A program made the translations under genes and the position numbers. Source: Plasmopara viticola (taxonomy: Eukaryota > Oomycota > Peronosporomycetes > Peronosporales > Peronosporaceae). From it: a DNA stretch of 64,000 bases. The notes beneath the pieces were generated by a model, which ran no database searches, was not told the origin of the DNA, and was given only the letters and a program-made list of their open reading frames with translations. The DNA lies in NCBI GenBank assembly GCA_001695595.3, contig MBPM02000079.1, forward strand, positions 248,001 through 312,000, in the 5' to 3' direction. Shown here piece after piece: positions 54,721-64,000 of this stretch. Each line of letters starts with the position of its first letter. Position 1 is the stretch's first letter.

Positions 54721-56561
54721 CCCCATCGTGAGTCAGAAAATCTTCAGCACCTTGCGCGCCTTCCTCTGGAGCCGAGCTTGATCCGCTATGGTCCGCATGT
54801 GCTCCAGCTTCACGTCTTACTTGCGGTTTCCACAATTTGCGCGCTCAACTTTCGAATTCGGAAGTTAGTTCGCTGATCTTGTTGATGTGAGCGGTCAAAC
54901 TTGAAGCAGCGCTCATGGCGAAAGCGTATGAAGTCCTAGACAGAGATCGCGGGACTTGGACTTTTCATTAATAATAGTGGTGTCTTAGTAAAATGGAAAC
55001 TTATATAATATAGGTCCTCACTTTTTTTTACCTTCAAAATGTGAATGAAGCCCGTCCCTCGAGCAATGCGGTCTAAAACATTGCAAAGGTGACCTTCAGC
55101 AAGTAGACCTGCTAACTGCACAGCTCGTTAATCTAGATAAAAAGTGTGCTCGCCAGGTACTTGATGATCTACCATTCAATTAGAGCTTAAATTGCATGGT
55201 GAATATCGTGCCCATTGTCAAGAAAACGCCCTCGAGCAGCTGGGCTTGATGACGAGACCACCAGAGGTAACACGGCGCATACACGTCATAAAGAGGCGCA
55301 TGGCCAGGCATATTCATCTTGAGTGCGCCTAGACAGTGAGATGAACAAGCTCGGTTAGAAAAACGTTCTGATTAGCAAATGATTGAGCATATTTGAAAGA
55401 CTGCTACATATTAGTCAGGAATACTAAATAAAGTACAGAAATTACTAGTACCACAGCTGCTGATAGTACTACTATGAATGCTACTACTTTCTTGTGAAAC
55501 CCCGTGATGCGCCTTTAATTATCCCCTCCAAGGCTAGTTTAACCAAAAAAATCCGCAAATTTACCCTTTTCGATGCATTTCTACACAGTGACCTGTTTAA
55601 CACTGACGCCTTTGATATCGCTGCGCTGCGTGTATGAGTTAGACCTTTTACTTTGTGGGGACGTACCAAGGTCAATGCTAAGGACAACAAATAGCTCGTA
55701 CGAATTCTTTGTGTAGGAAAACATAGGGGAGACTTTCAAACCATGTCAGCGAATAGTTCGCTAGCCCTTCTTGTGGCGCTGCATGTAAGCATTCATGCAA
55801 CCTTGTACCTTACAGAACTTCAAGAAAGTCTGTAATTCAATTTTAGCCAAAATATATTCTTATGATATGCCAATCTTATCTGTATGCTGATCTCAAGATG
55901 TCCTCACTTTTTATAAATTGTGGGTACCCAAATCGACGTCAAAACTAATATTGTTTTTTTCTCGGCAATACAACATAAGGGTTACATGAGCAAGTCAAAA
56001 GAGGTTATCTCCTATTCCTTTATTTTTCTACAATTCCTTCTTTGCACTCTTGCAATCTTAATATTTCTAAGACTGTATGTAAACATTCATCATCAGGCGG
56101 CCTAAAAAAATTTGAATCGCTCGATCTTCTATAGCACTATTCGAGAGCACTTCCTGAAGCAATGCAACCACAAAATACCCAATTGTGCAATCTCGGCCCT
56201 TTCAAATGTACCCTTGCATCAACTCCGGCTGGTTCTTGAGAACAAATGTAGGGCTAATTGCATCAACAGATACTATAGTCTTTCTACGAAATCTTGTGAA
56301 CCCATTCGTGTCTCGACTCACTAATTATAAGACCGATTGCAATCTGGGGGTGGATAAGACTGTAATCCTTACCAATTGACAGGATAAAATCGTATTATAA
56401 GGTGGAATTAAGGCCTCTCGTTCTAAATACGTAGGCGAAAAGGACAATTCCTCCTTGCACTCTCAGCAAAACGTGGCATCTGGGCATCCGGCGCTCTCGC
56501 TCTCAACACTTCTGTTGCCGAGTTGTGTTTCAAATCCTTTTTTGCCGTCGTACACCGAGAC
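54721..56561. other. Gene-poor stretch
   Basis: About 1.8 kb. On the minus strand at about 54930-54720, fragments such as TAHINKISELTSEF and MRTIADQARLQRKARKVLKI read like pieces of a coiled-coil protein in different frames, next to the copia gag end. Nothing else supportable was seen. Confidence 0.45.
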
Positions 56562-57593
56562 ATGGCGGTTCCAGTAGCTAGAGCCGGAAGCTTGGCTACC
56601 GCTAGAAAGTGGCGCAAGGATCGAATAAAGTACAGCACAGACAGCATGCATCGATCGTGCAGTGGGTGCATGACTCCGATTTTTATCCTTGTGACGTTGT
56701 GTACGCTTGGAAATGGCACAAATGCCCACGAAGTAATCGAGTCGAAGTTACAACAGACCCCCGAACGCGTCTATGTCGCGGGCTCTCACTTATTGGCCTT
56801 GGCAAGTCATTTTGGGGACGTTGACCGCGCGTTGGTGCAACGAGGTTCTGTAAACAAATGTACTGATGACGTAAACGTTCGAGTGGAGAGGGAGTTTCTT
56901 GCGGACGATCGCAGGAGGCTCTGCAAGCGAGAAGCGGCTAATGCTGACGTCAGCGAATTATTCAGGCCCTCTACTGAACTGATTGCCCCATCGGAACCTC
57001 AGATTATGAGCTTGTGCAGTGCAGAAGCGTGTGAGACATGGCTGCGTCGAGCCATTGACGCAACGTGGCTCCCAGAATGTACCTATCGTCAATCTCAACT
57101 TAGTTTGCGTTCTCTCGCGGAAACATTGGTGCAAATACGAGAAGATTTCATTGCATTCGGTGAAAGTTACGACGTAGTTGCACCGAATGCAAGTCTCTTT
57201 CGTGAATTTTACACGATTACTTTACTTTCCCACCTGCAAAGAACAAAGAATACCGAAATGAACTTGACGTTGCCTTCAAGACAAGCAAGTCTTCAAGCAG
57301 ACTTCAAGTCAAGGGAAACAAGGCACAGTGTCAGGCGCAACACTGCAGTGGAAGGTGCGACTGACTCGACCAGTCGCGACAGCAATGCCGACGACCTCTT
57401 AAGCAGCGATTTCAATGTGTTTGACACGACTGGCTTTTCGAACCATGACGTTGGCCCACAAGCGTCGTCGACCACTACAACCACGGAATTGACGCCATCC
57501 TATGCCTACGTCGTAGGTGCGTGGGTTTTATTTAACTCGACGTATTTTTTTTTCATGCGGAAAAAGTACGAAATCAGCCATACTTCGCACTAA
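56562..57593 (+). CDS. Elicitin-like, secreted or membrane-anchored protein
   Basis: The frame's first ATG is 56562 (343 residues); the ATG at 56646 gives 315 residues and puts a clean signal peptide (MTPIFILVTLCTLGNGTNA) at the N-terminus, so 56646 may be the real start. The segment LCSAEACETW then LRRAIDATWLPECTY has the spacing of the central cysteines of elicitins (C-x4-C then L-P-x-C). Two further cysteines lie upstream, but the last elicitin cysteine was not found, so the domain is divergent. A Ser/Thr/Asp-rich stalk (about residues 235-310 of the long form) leads to a C-terminal hydrophobic segment YAYVVGAWVLFNSTYFFFM with basic residues after it, fitting a transmembrane anchor. Known for elicitins: sterol binding and extracellular location in Phytophthora and Pythium. 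The role here is inference. It is convergent with the hydrolase gene, 152 bp apart. Confidence 0.6.
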   Translation: MAVPVARAGSLATARKWRKDRIKYSTDSMHRSCSGCMTPIFILVTLCTLGNGTNAHEVIESKLQQTPERVYVAGSHLLALASHFGDVDRALVQRGSVNKCTDDVNVRVEREFLADDRRRLCKREAANADVSELFRPSTELIAPSEPQIMSLCSAEACETWLRRAIDATWLPECTYRQSQLSLRSLAETLVQIREDFIAFGESYDVVAPNASLFREFYTITLLSHLQRTKNTEMNLTLPSRQASLQADFKSRETRHSVRRNTAVEGATDSTSRDSNADDLLSSDFNVFDTTGFSNHDVGPQASSTTTTTELTPSYAYVVGAWVLFNSTYFFFMRKKYEISHTSH

Positions 57594-57745
57594 TGTTCAT
57601 CGTACAACGTCGTTAAAAGTATCGTGGGAGGGTAGAGTGAAAGTTGTCAGGTAGGGAGGGTACATTGATAACGCACATCCGCACACAAAGTGTTTCGTAC
57701 AAAACCTTTTTAATCCATAACTTATGGCGACACCGCTCGAGCAGG

Positions 57746-59498
57746 TCAAGAAGGCGGGGCGGTCGTGATACGCCCTGCTCGTTTCGTAGGAGCCACGCTT
57801 TGCGCTGACGTTGCAAGTGGCATTGCATCAAGGGATCGTCTTCGAAAGTCGTCAAATGATGGCATTAGCAAGGGTTTTCCATCCCCACTAGTTAAAGCAC
57901 GTCGTCGGGCAGATAGTGCACTTTGCTCTGCCTCGCCGTCGGAGAAATAATGAGCGCGACAGATTACGCACTGAAAACAAAGTATTAGACACGTTGCTGT
58001 CGAGTTAAAATCACACGATGCTTACCTGCATGGATATTGATCGATTGACAAACGTGCAGGTAGTGCACGACCACGATTCCATCGGGACGACCATGGAAGT
58101 GTTGCCAGAATGTCGTGTATCAAGCTCCATTGTCAACCGATACGACGAGGCAGAAGACGAACAGATGGACAAGGACGAGGTGCCTTGCACGGCACCTTCC
58201 CATGGTACGCGCCGTCCACCACCAGTAATCCCGTCAATAAATGCACTCGATTGAGCAAATGCTGCAGCATCTACTTGCAGTGCCGTTTGTAAAAAGATGG
58301 CAGCTGAATCAAGTAAAAATTGGGGTCGAGAACTGTTATGATCCCCATGAACTTTGACGAGATTTTTGTCGCCGCCATAGGCTGCAAATATTTGATCACT
58401 ATGATGTGGGGCAATAAATGTATCGTGCTCGGCGGCAACAATCAAAGCTGGCACAAACGACACGGGAGCGTGATCAATCGGCGCCAAGCGTCGCAAGTTG
58501 AAATGGGCACGTTTTTTTACTGATAACCGAATAAATTTAAGCACAATCTTGACGAGAAATCCAGGCAAAGTCAACCCTTCCTGTCGACCACGTTCCACGA
58601 CCTCTTCAACTAATTGCTCGAGACTGGCAAATGCACTATCCACCACGATGCCAGCAATCGACGGATCTCGATCTGCATGCAACAGTGCCGTTGCGGCACC
58701 CATGCTTCGTCCCCATAACGCCACAGCCCCAACATTTTTCGTCGCTCGGAGATACGCGACAACGTCTCTCAAGTCGTCCCGTTCATAATAGCCAAGGGAA
58801 ATATACTCGCCATCCGACTTGCCACATCCAGCTGTATCAAACGCCGCAACGGCGAATCCAGCAGCCAAGCACGTTCGTAAGACTCCTAACGCTTCTAATC
58901 GACACGATGAATTGCCGTGCAGATAAACAACACACGGCAATAATTCTGACGTCGAAGACAAAGCTGGTCGCCAAAGTGAGCAAACAAGCTTTTGTTGGCG
59001 ATCGTTTACGACCGTAAAATCTTCTCGAACAAAGGATCGACCTGCAAATTGAAAGCTTTCTGGTCCAAGATCCCTGATATCGTAGTCGGTGCGTGGTGGC
59101 CGAATGATCAAGTGAACCAACTCCGTGTACCCGTGTTTCAGTAAGTACCAGTAGCTGAGCTGCGACGACGCCTCCTCTGTCGCTTGTTGTCCTCGCTCAA
59201 TACCACCTCGCTCACATTCCATTCGGTCTTCACTACAAGAGCTAGAGCTACTGCTTTCATGCCGTCGAGACGGTCGTGCTTCGGTGACTGGCCGTCGAGA
59301 CGGTTGCGGTTCTGTGACTGGCCGTCGGTCCGTAATAACACTATCTCCAAGCATGGATGAAGCACGTCTTACGCCACGATTTCCATATCCGCTAACATCG
59401 CAAGCGTCTTTACTTAAGTGTGGAGGTAGAGAGTGTCGCATGGAGCGCGAGCTGCCTGAATTAGGAGATGAAGGTTCTCGTGATTCGGAATTGCCCAT
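57746..59498 (-). CDS. ABHD17-like alpha/beta-hydrolase with C-terminal RanBP2-type zinc finger, two exons
   Basis: Exon 1 59498-58026 and exon 2 57970-57746 join in phase 0 across a 55-nt intron (GTAAGC...TTTTCAG), giving 565 residues. The protein begins MGNSES, an N-myristoylation-type start. A Ser/Arg-rich region with a 10-residue tandem repeat (RRPVTE-x-x-PS, about 58-78) precedes the hydrolase: HGNSS (about 195), nucleophile GRSMGA (Ser about 265), Asp in AAEHDTF (about 359), His in HGDHNSSRP (about 387). These match the ABHD17/BEM46-type serine hydrolases, some of which depalmitoylate membrane proteins. The RanBP2 finger W-x-C-x2-C-T-F-V-N-x6-C-x2-C is cut by the intron: the first two Cys are at the end of exon 1 and the last two open exon 2. 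Such fingers bind ubiquitin, RanGDP or RNA. An oomycete-type upstream motif lies at 59537-59551. Confidence 0.88.
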
Positions 59499-60249
59499 CT
59501 CTAAGCGTCGTCAATTGCAGTTTACAACGCGCGTTACAAATAAAAATTGAACAGATCGACAGCTCAGATGACGGTAAAAAAGATGAGCGTAATTGGACCG
59601 ACTAGTCGCGTCTGTGCGAAGCGCAACAAGCTGCCAAAGAGAGCCGAGGCGCCGGTTAGTTCTGGCCCTTGCGATTGATTATGGTAAAGGCAATTCTTGT
59701 CGAATCAGCGCTCCTTACAGTAAACCTTTTAGCAAATCAACGTGTAGCATTGTTCCCACCTGCCATATGGTGGACTTGACTATCGCTCTTATTATATAAG
59801 ACTATGGCGCTTTATATAAAGGTCTGTGCCTTTAAGTCTTGGCTAAGCAGCAGACATAGATAAATCAAAACAAGTGGTTTCATTTGACATTGCGACGCCA
59901 TGAAATAGCGAGCTCTGCGATTTGAAGTTCAGCACGGCAAATCCCATATCAATAAACTTGACCGTTTCGTACGCAAGTTGGCTCTAACGGTACCCCTTAA
60001 AATTAGTGGAACATCTGTGTACCGATACATAACTTTTGTAATTACCGTCTAATCTTTTTACAATGCAGTTATTCATTGGCTGCGGGCTCACTATTGATCG
60101 GGCACGTAATCGACTAACAGATAGGTGCGTGACGTTCTCGATCGCAAGCGATATAACGATCGTTTGGACATTACAGGTAGTGCGCAGGCATTAGTAAATG
60201 CTTACTAATTTACTCGTATGGTTGGATGGATGCTTAGACCTTTGCAACC
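59499..60249. other. Intergenic region between hydrolase and eL42 genes
   Basis: About 750 bp separating two divergent genes. It should hold both promoters. The minus strand at 59551-59537 reads TTCAATTTTTATTTG, a possible initiator/FPR-type motif for the hydrolase. No strong initiator was recognised for eL42. Confidence 0.5.
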
Positions 60250-60564
60250 ATGGTAAACATGCCGAAAGAACGCCGCACTTATTGCAAGGACAAGAGGTGC
60301 CTGAAGCACACAGTGCACAAAATTACCCAGTACAAGGCTGGCAAAGCATCAAAGTACGCTCAAGGGGCTCGTCGTTATAACGACAAGCAAAAGGGATTTG
60401 GTGGGCAGACGAAGCCCGTCTTTCACAAGAAGGCGAAGACTACCAAGAAAATCACCCTGCGCATGGAGTGTAAGGAGTGCAAGGCCAAGAAGCAGCTTCC
60501 GATTAAGCGCACCAAGCACTTTGAGTTGGGTGAGAAGAAAAAATCGGCCGGTCATCAGTACTAA
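60250..60564 (+). CDS. RPL36A: Large-subunit ribosomal protein eL42 (L36a/L44)
   Basis: A complete 104-residue single-exon ORF, the normal family length. It starts MVNMPKERR, close to the family's MVNVPK. The zinc-ribbon cysteines are present as C-x4-C (YCKDKRC) and C-x2-C (ECKEC), the same spacing as in yeast. The core [20 protein letters not shown] is near-identical to other eukaryotes and keeps the Pro that in yeasts distinguishes cycloheximide-sensitive from resistant (Gln) forms, so cycloheximide sensitivity is predicted. Known role: lines the E site of the 60S subunit near the CCA end of deacylated tRNA. A second in-frame ATG lies at codon 4; the first is preferred from family alignment. 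Confidence 0.97.
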   Translation: MVNMPKERRTYCKDKRCLKHTVHKITQYKAGKASKYAQGARRYNDKQKGFGGQTKPVFHKKAKTTKKITLRMECKECKAKKQLPIKRTKHFELGEKKKSAGHQY

Positions 60565-62120
60565 GCAGTGTCGGCTCCGCACTTGATCTAGCCTTGCTTT
60601 AAGGCGGCGAGAGCCACCATCGAAAGCACCAATGGAGTGATCGTGTGTGCTTAAATCAAAGCCATGGTCATATTATAGTCCCAAATTGTGTTCTCATATT
60701 CGTTTTGTATGTTGCGCTCCACCTCCTTTGCCATTTCTGACAGCGTAGAATGCCTTCACACAGCTTTATGCAGAACAAAATCTCCTCGTGCAAGGCATTT
60801 TTCCGCCTATCATATCCTATAAATTAGCAATCTTGGGTCTAAAGCATCGCTTTAACCTGCAGGATGTAGGAGCAGTTACCGTAGTCAGAAGCGTGCGCTG
60901 TCACGTTACTTAATTAAATGCTCTGTCAGGCTGAGGTAAGATCAAATTCATGTTTATAATGTGGACAGTTGAGCCTGGAATTCCGAACTATAAAACTGCC
61001 GTTAAACACTCAACGGTAGATAAATTTTGCTATTTTAAGCAGATGATAGCCAGTAAAGTCGCGCTTTGTGGACGTACGTTAGAGCATTAATTGCTGCTTC
61101 GGGGACTGAACGCCGCTACCGTTGCATTTTGCTGGACTGGATGATAATTATTACATAAAGTCGTGCTTTTATATCAAAAAGTACCGCTTTATTTATATAT
61201 TAAAAAAAAGTGTCTTTAAAACAGGATTCTCCTTCGGATCAGTGATATTACAATGTGATTTATTTTTCTCCCCTCCATTGACTTGGCATTGGAACAGGAA
61301 TGCTTTGCGAGTAAAAGGTACTGTTTACGCGCTTGCATTTTGCGTATTAGTAATATAACAATGTGATTTATTTTTGTCTCTTGCATCAACGTGGCTATAA
61401 TAAAAATTGTAGGCTGACTGCCGCTATATTGGGAGCCTACTGGTAGCCTTATCTACCGGTAGCATTACTTACATCATTTTGACAAATGAACAGGTAGATA
61501 TTGAGCTATCAGCAGAGTTCCTTCCTATCATATGCCTGGAAAATATGTATTCAATTACCTGCGACAACTAAATTATTGAAAAAAAAAATGTTCGCAGCCG
61601 CAAAGTATCCAACACAGTGTGCGTACAACAACTGTCGCTACGATAGCTCGTTTTCGACAATATTGCATTGTATTTCCCAACTTGGTAATACAATCGATGA
61701 TCATTGAACGAAAAGGCACCAGATTAAAGACAATAGACGACTGAGAAATATACATTGACAATATAAACCGACAAATGCACGCCCAAACACTCCACGAACC
61801 TGGCTTCCAAGCCGCTGACTATTGTAAAATACAAAAAATTCTTGCAGAACCTGACTTATCAAGTACATCGCAAGATCTAGACATGATTTGACGCAAATTT
61901 TATCTACCGTGACGAACCCCGTAAGCGTCACTACTTCTTAATTTTGCTATAAAATCACCAGGAGATTCGTCGTAGAGGTGTAGTTTAGCCATCAACTATA
62001 TCTTTTCGGTTGTTTAAGTTGGCACTTGTTACTGACATGCATTAAAAATTAATACTATAGCGATAATGTTGTTTATCATCAATAAGTTTCCAATGTATTT
62101 TTTCAGCAGATATAAAGAGT
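60565..62120. other. Intergenic region
   Basis: About 1.5 kb downstream of eL42, AT-rich, with only short domain-free ORFs (for example 61122-61358). It should include the 5' end of the next gene, whose start codon I could not identify. Confidence 0.5.
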
Positions 62121-63157
62121 AAAGTCACACGCTACAGTTGGGAACTTGAGCAGAAAAGTTCTCCTAGATTCTGTTTTCAACGGGGCGGTACTCACTTTCG
62201 AGATCATGCCCTCGCTGCAAGATATCAAGATGGAGGGTATCACTGTCTTTGGTTCGCCACCTGCAACACGTTTTCGCTACCTTATCAAATTAAAGAGCTC
62301 CAAAATGAGTATTTGGATGGAAGATTGCTCTTCTAAGAAACAATGGTCACGCCTAAGCACTTGTGTTTCGGTTCAATAGTGCTAGATTAATGTTATAATC
62401 ATTTCTGCAGGTTCAAGGGTGAATTGAATTTGACAGACTATGTGTCGAAAGCGAACTCAATTCCAGAAGCGTCAGAGGCTGACTATGTCGAGGTGCAGTC
62501 TCTCACTTTCAATATCTGCTCGTATTATGGCTAAACCGCTAACTATTCGTAGTTTTTCAAGACGCACTGGACAGCGAATTTGCCGATACAACTTTTGCCA
62601 ATCGGAAATTGGAATCATTGACGGAGGGGGCTCTTCGTCTGGAGTTGGCGGTCCCAATTCGGGCCTTACGGTCGACGTTTGTGGCAAAGTTTACATTCGA
62701 TCTCAATCCTGTCTCGGTAAAGCAGATTGACGTTTTAGAGTCGAAATTGCGTGATCAGCAGGACGAGCTCGAAAGGCTTCGCGAAGAGCTTAGGAGCAGA
62801 AAAGCACCTTCATTTATCAATCTCACGGCAACATCTGGTTCAACAATTTGCTGGAACCCGGTGCAGAATGAAGAGTTTACTTCAACCGGCCGTGATAATA
62901 AGCTCATCATTCACCGAAAAGGAGTCTACAATGTGGGAGCTATTGTTAACTCAGTTCCGGGTTCATATGATCAATATGTTCAGCTTTCAAAGAACGGGAT
63001 GGAAATTAAGATCATGTACTTTGTGCATGATGACAATCACTGCTCCTCGGTGGTTCTGAACACTTTTGAGCGATTTGAAGAGAGCGACGAATTGGCAGTC
63101 TTTTGCTCTTGCACTTTTAATGAAAGTTATCTAACAATTGCCCGGATGGGAGACTAA
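62121..63157 (+). pseudogene. XRCC4/PAXX-like head, coiled coil and C1q/TNF-like C-terminus; two apparent 1-nt frameshifts
   Basis: Exonic reading starts in KVTRYSWELEQ, shifts frame at the AAAA run 62154-62157, and continues VLLDSVFNGAVLTFEI...RFRYLIKLKSSKMSIWMEDC to 62345. Intron 1 is 62346-62410 (ends TTTCTGCAG); exon 2 to 62492; intron 2 is 62493-62552 with a CTAAC branch site and TTCGTAG end. Exon 3 (62553-63157) then needs a 1-nt shift at its TTTTT start. It encodes EFADTTFANRKL, a beta-rich stretch, the coiled coil VLESKLRDQQDELERLREEL and a C1q/TNF-like sandwich (KGVYNVGAIVNSV, then YVQLSKNG and LTIARMGD at the end). The first part has the I-W/Y-x-x-D...W layout of XRCC4/PAXX-type heads. 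Known heads of this type act in DNA end joining; the fusion's function is unknown. Shifts in homopolymers may be sequencing errors rather than decay. The true start is unresolved. Confidence 0.6.
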
Positions 63158-64000
63158 GGATCCTTATTAGGAAAAAAAGGTGGCCGTATCGAATTATATT
63201 TATTGATCACATTCTTGGAACAACAACAAATTCTAAAGCGACAACTGCAGAAATTCACTTATATCACGATTTTAAATTTTTAATAAATCTCAAAACTATA
63301 TAGATATATTAGTTTTGACATTAAATTGGATACCCACGACTAGAATTATTCTAATATATTGTGGAAATTATAAATAATGATGAGATCAGCACCGTGATTT
63401 GAGAGCATATTGTAACAGGAATATTCTTCTGTCAAATTTAAATTTTAGGATGTCGCAAAGTTCTTTAAGGCACGTAAGACCGCTTCCATGCAACAAAGGG
63501 CTAGCGAGCTGTTCGCTGAGATGGCTTGAATGGCTCGACTATGTTTTTTTTAAAAAGGATTTGTGCGAGCTATTAATTGTCCTAAGCGTCGACGTTAGTA
63601 CGTCGCCACTATGTAAATCGTCTAGCCCATACACGTAGCACAGCGATACCAAATGTATCACTGGGCAGGATCTATTTACAAGTTACTGTAAAGAAATGCA
63701 TCGAAGAGGGCAAGTTTGCGAAGTTTTTGTCGAGAATAGCCCTGGAGGACGGATGATCAACGGAGTAGCATTTGCAGTAGTACTACTAGAAGCTGTGGTG
63801 TTATTAGTTTTTGTACATTATTTAGTATCCTTACTATTATGTAGTAGTCTTTCAAATAAGATACATCATTTGAGTACGCCTGGTTACGCGCCGTGTTACC
63901 CCTGATGGTCTCATCAATGTAGCCCAGCTGCTCGAGTGCTTTTTCTTGACACAAGGCACGATATTCATCATAAAATTTTAGCTTTAATTGAGGTGTAGAT
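63158..64000. other. Gene-poor window end
   Basis: About 840 bp of AT-rich DNA. Short ORFs at 63399-63638 and 63696-63905 have no recognisable domain. A gene could begin beyond the window. Confidence 0.5.

Noticed and set aside
1..64000. CRISPR arrays, intact tRNA or rRNA genes, bacterial operons
   Set aside because: No regularly spaced repeats, no complete tRNA box pair and no rRNA stretch were seen; gene structure is eukaryotic.

Overview
The window looks like nuclear DNA of an oomycete, most likely a Phytophthora or downy-mildew type peronosporalean. Reasons: compact, mostly intron-poor genes with short (about 55-80 nt) GT-AG introns; oomycete-style TCAYTY initiator motifs just upstream of several start codons; an elicitin-like secreted protein; a TOS1-like glucan enzyme; and long AT-richer, gene-poor stretches holding decayed copia and SINE-like elements. 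No CRISPR array, rRNA gene or intact tRNA gene was seen. All calls come from reading the sequence and its translations by eye; no database was searched.

Layout. 1-1700: 3' part of a secreted thaumatin-like/TOS1-like gene. 1701-9237: gene-poor. 9238-9975: PH-domain protein (minus). 9976-21239: gene-poor, with two inverted copies of a ~310 bp SINE-like element. 21240-23060: two-repeat Myb/telobox protein with polyglutamine tracts (minus). 23061-28603: gene-poor. 28604-31655: LicD/fukutin-like membrane protein and an AAAP amino-acid transporter (both minus). 33790-42119: a very large Nup188/Nup205-type nucleoporin (minus) divergent from the autophagy protease ATG4 (plus). 42372-43264: a Dpy-30/RIIa-type dimerisation-domain gene with an in-frame stop (minus). 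43538-43848: third SINE-like copy. About 43900-48200: an eroded, densely packed virus-like block (GIY-YIG nuclease, capsid-like protein, structural-like protein, PolB-exonuclease-like/HNH protein, small unknown ORFs). 48957-49967: a Uma2-type nuclease-fold gene fused to a C2H2 finger, broken by one stop codon. 52960-54720: decayed copia retrotransposon (minus). 56562-59498: elicitin-like membrane protein (plus) convergent with an ABHD17-like hydrolase carrying a RanBP2 zinc finger (minus). 60250-60564: ribosomal protein eL42. 62121-63157: XRCC4/PAXX-like head plus coiled coil plus C1q/TNF-like domain, with two apparent frameshifts.

How they fit together. The cellular genes are mostly single-copy housekeeping or surface functions (nuclear pore, autophagy, ribosome, transport, cell wall) and do not form one pathway. 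Two islands stand apart. The first is the 43.9-48.2 kb virus-like block: three minus-strand genes follow each other with 1-nt (TGATG) and 8-nt overlaps, and the last ends 11 nt from the end of the convergent GIY-YIG gene. That packing is viral rather than oomycete, and it is the strongest candidate here for an undescribed endogenous DNA virus or Polinton-like element. The second is the neighbouring Uma2-zinc-finger gene, a nuclease fold typical of bacteria joined to a eukaryotic-type DNA-binding finger.
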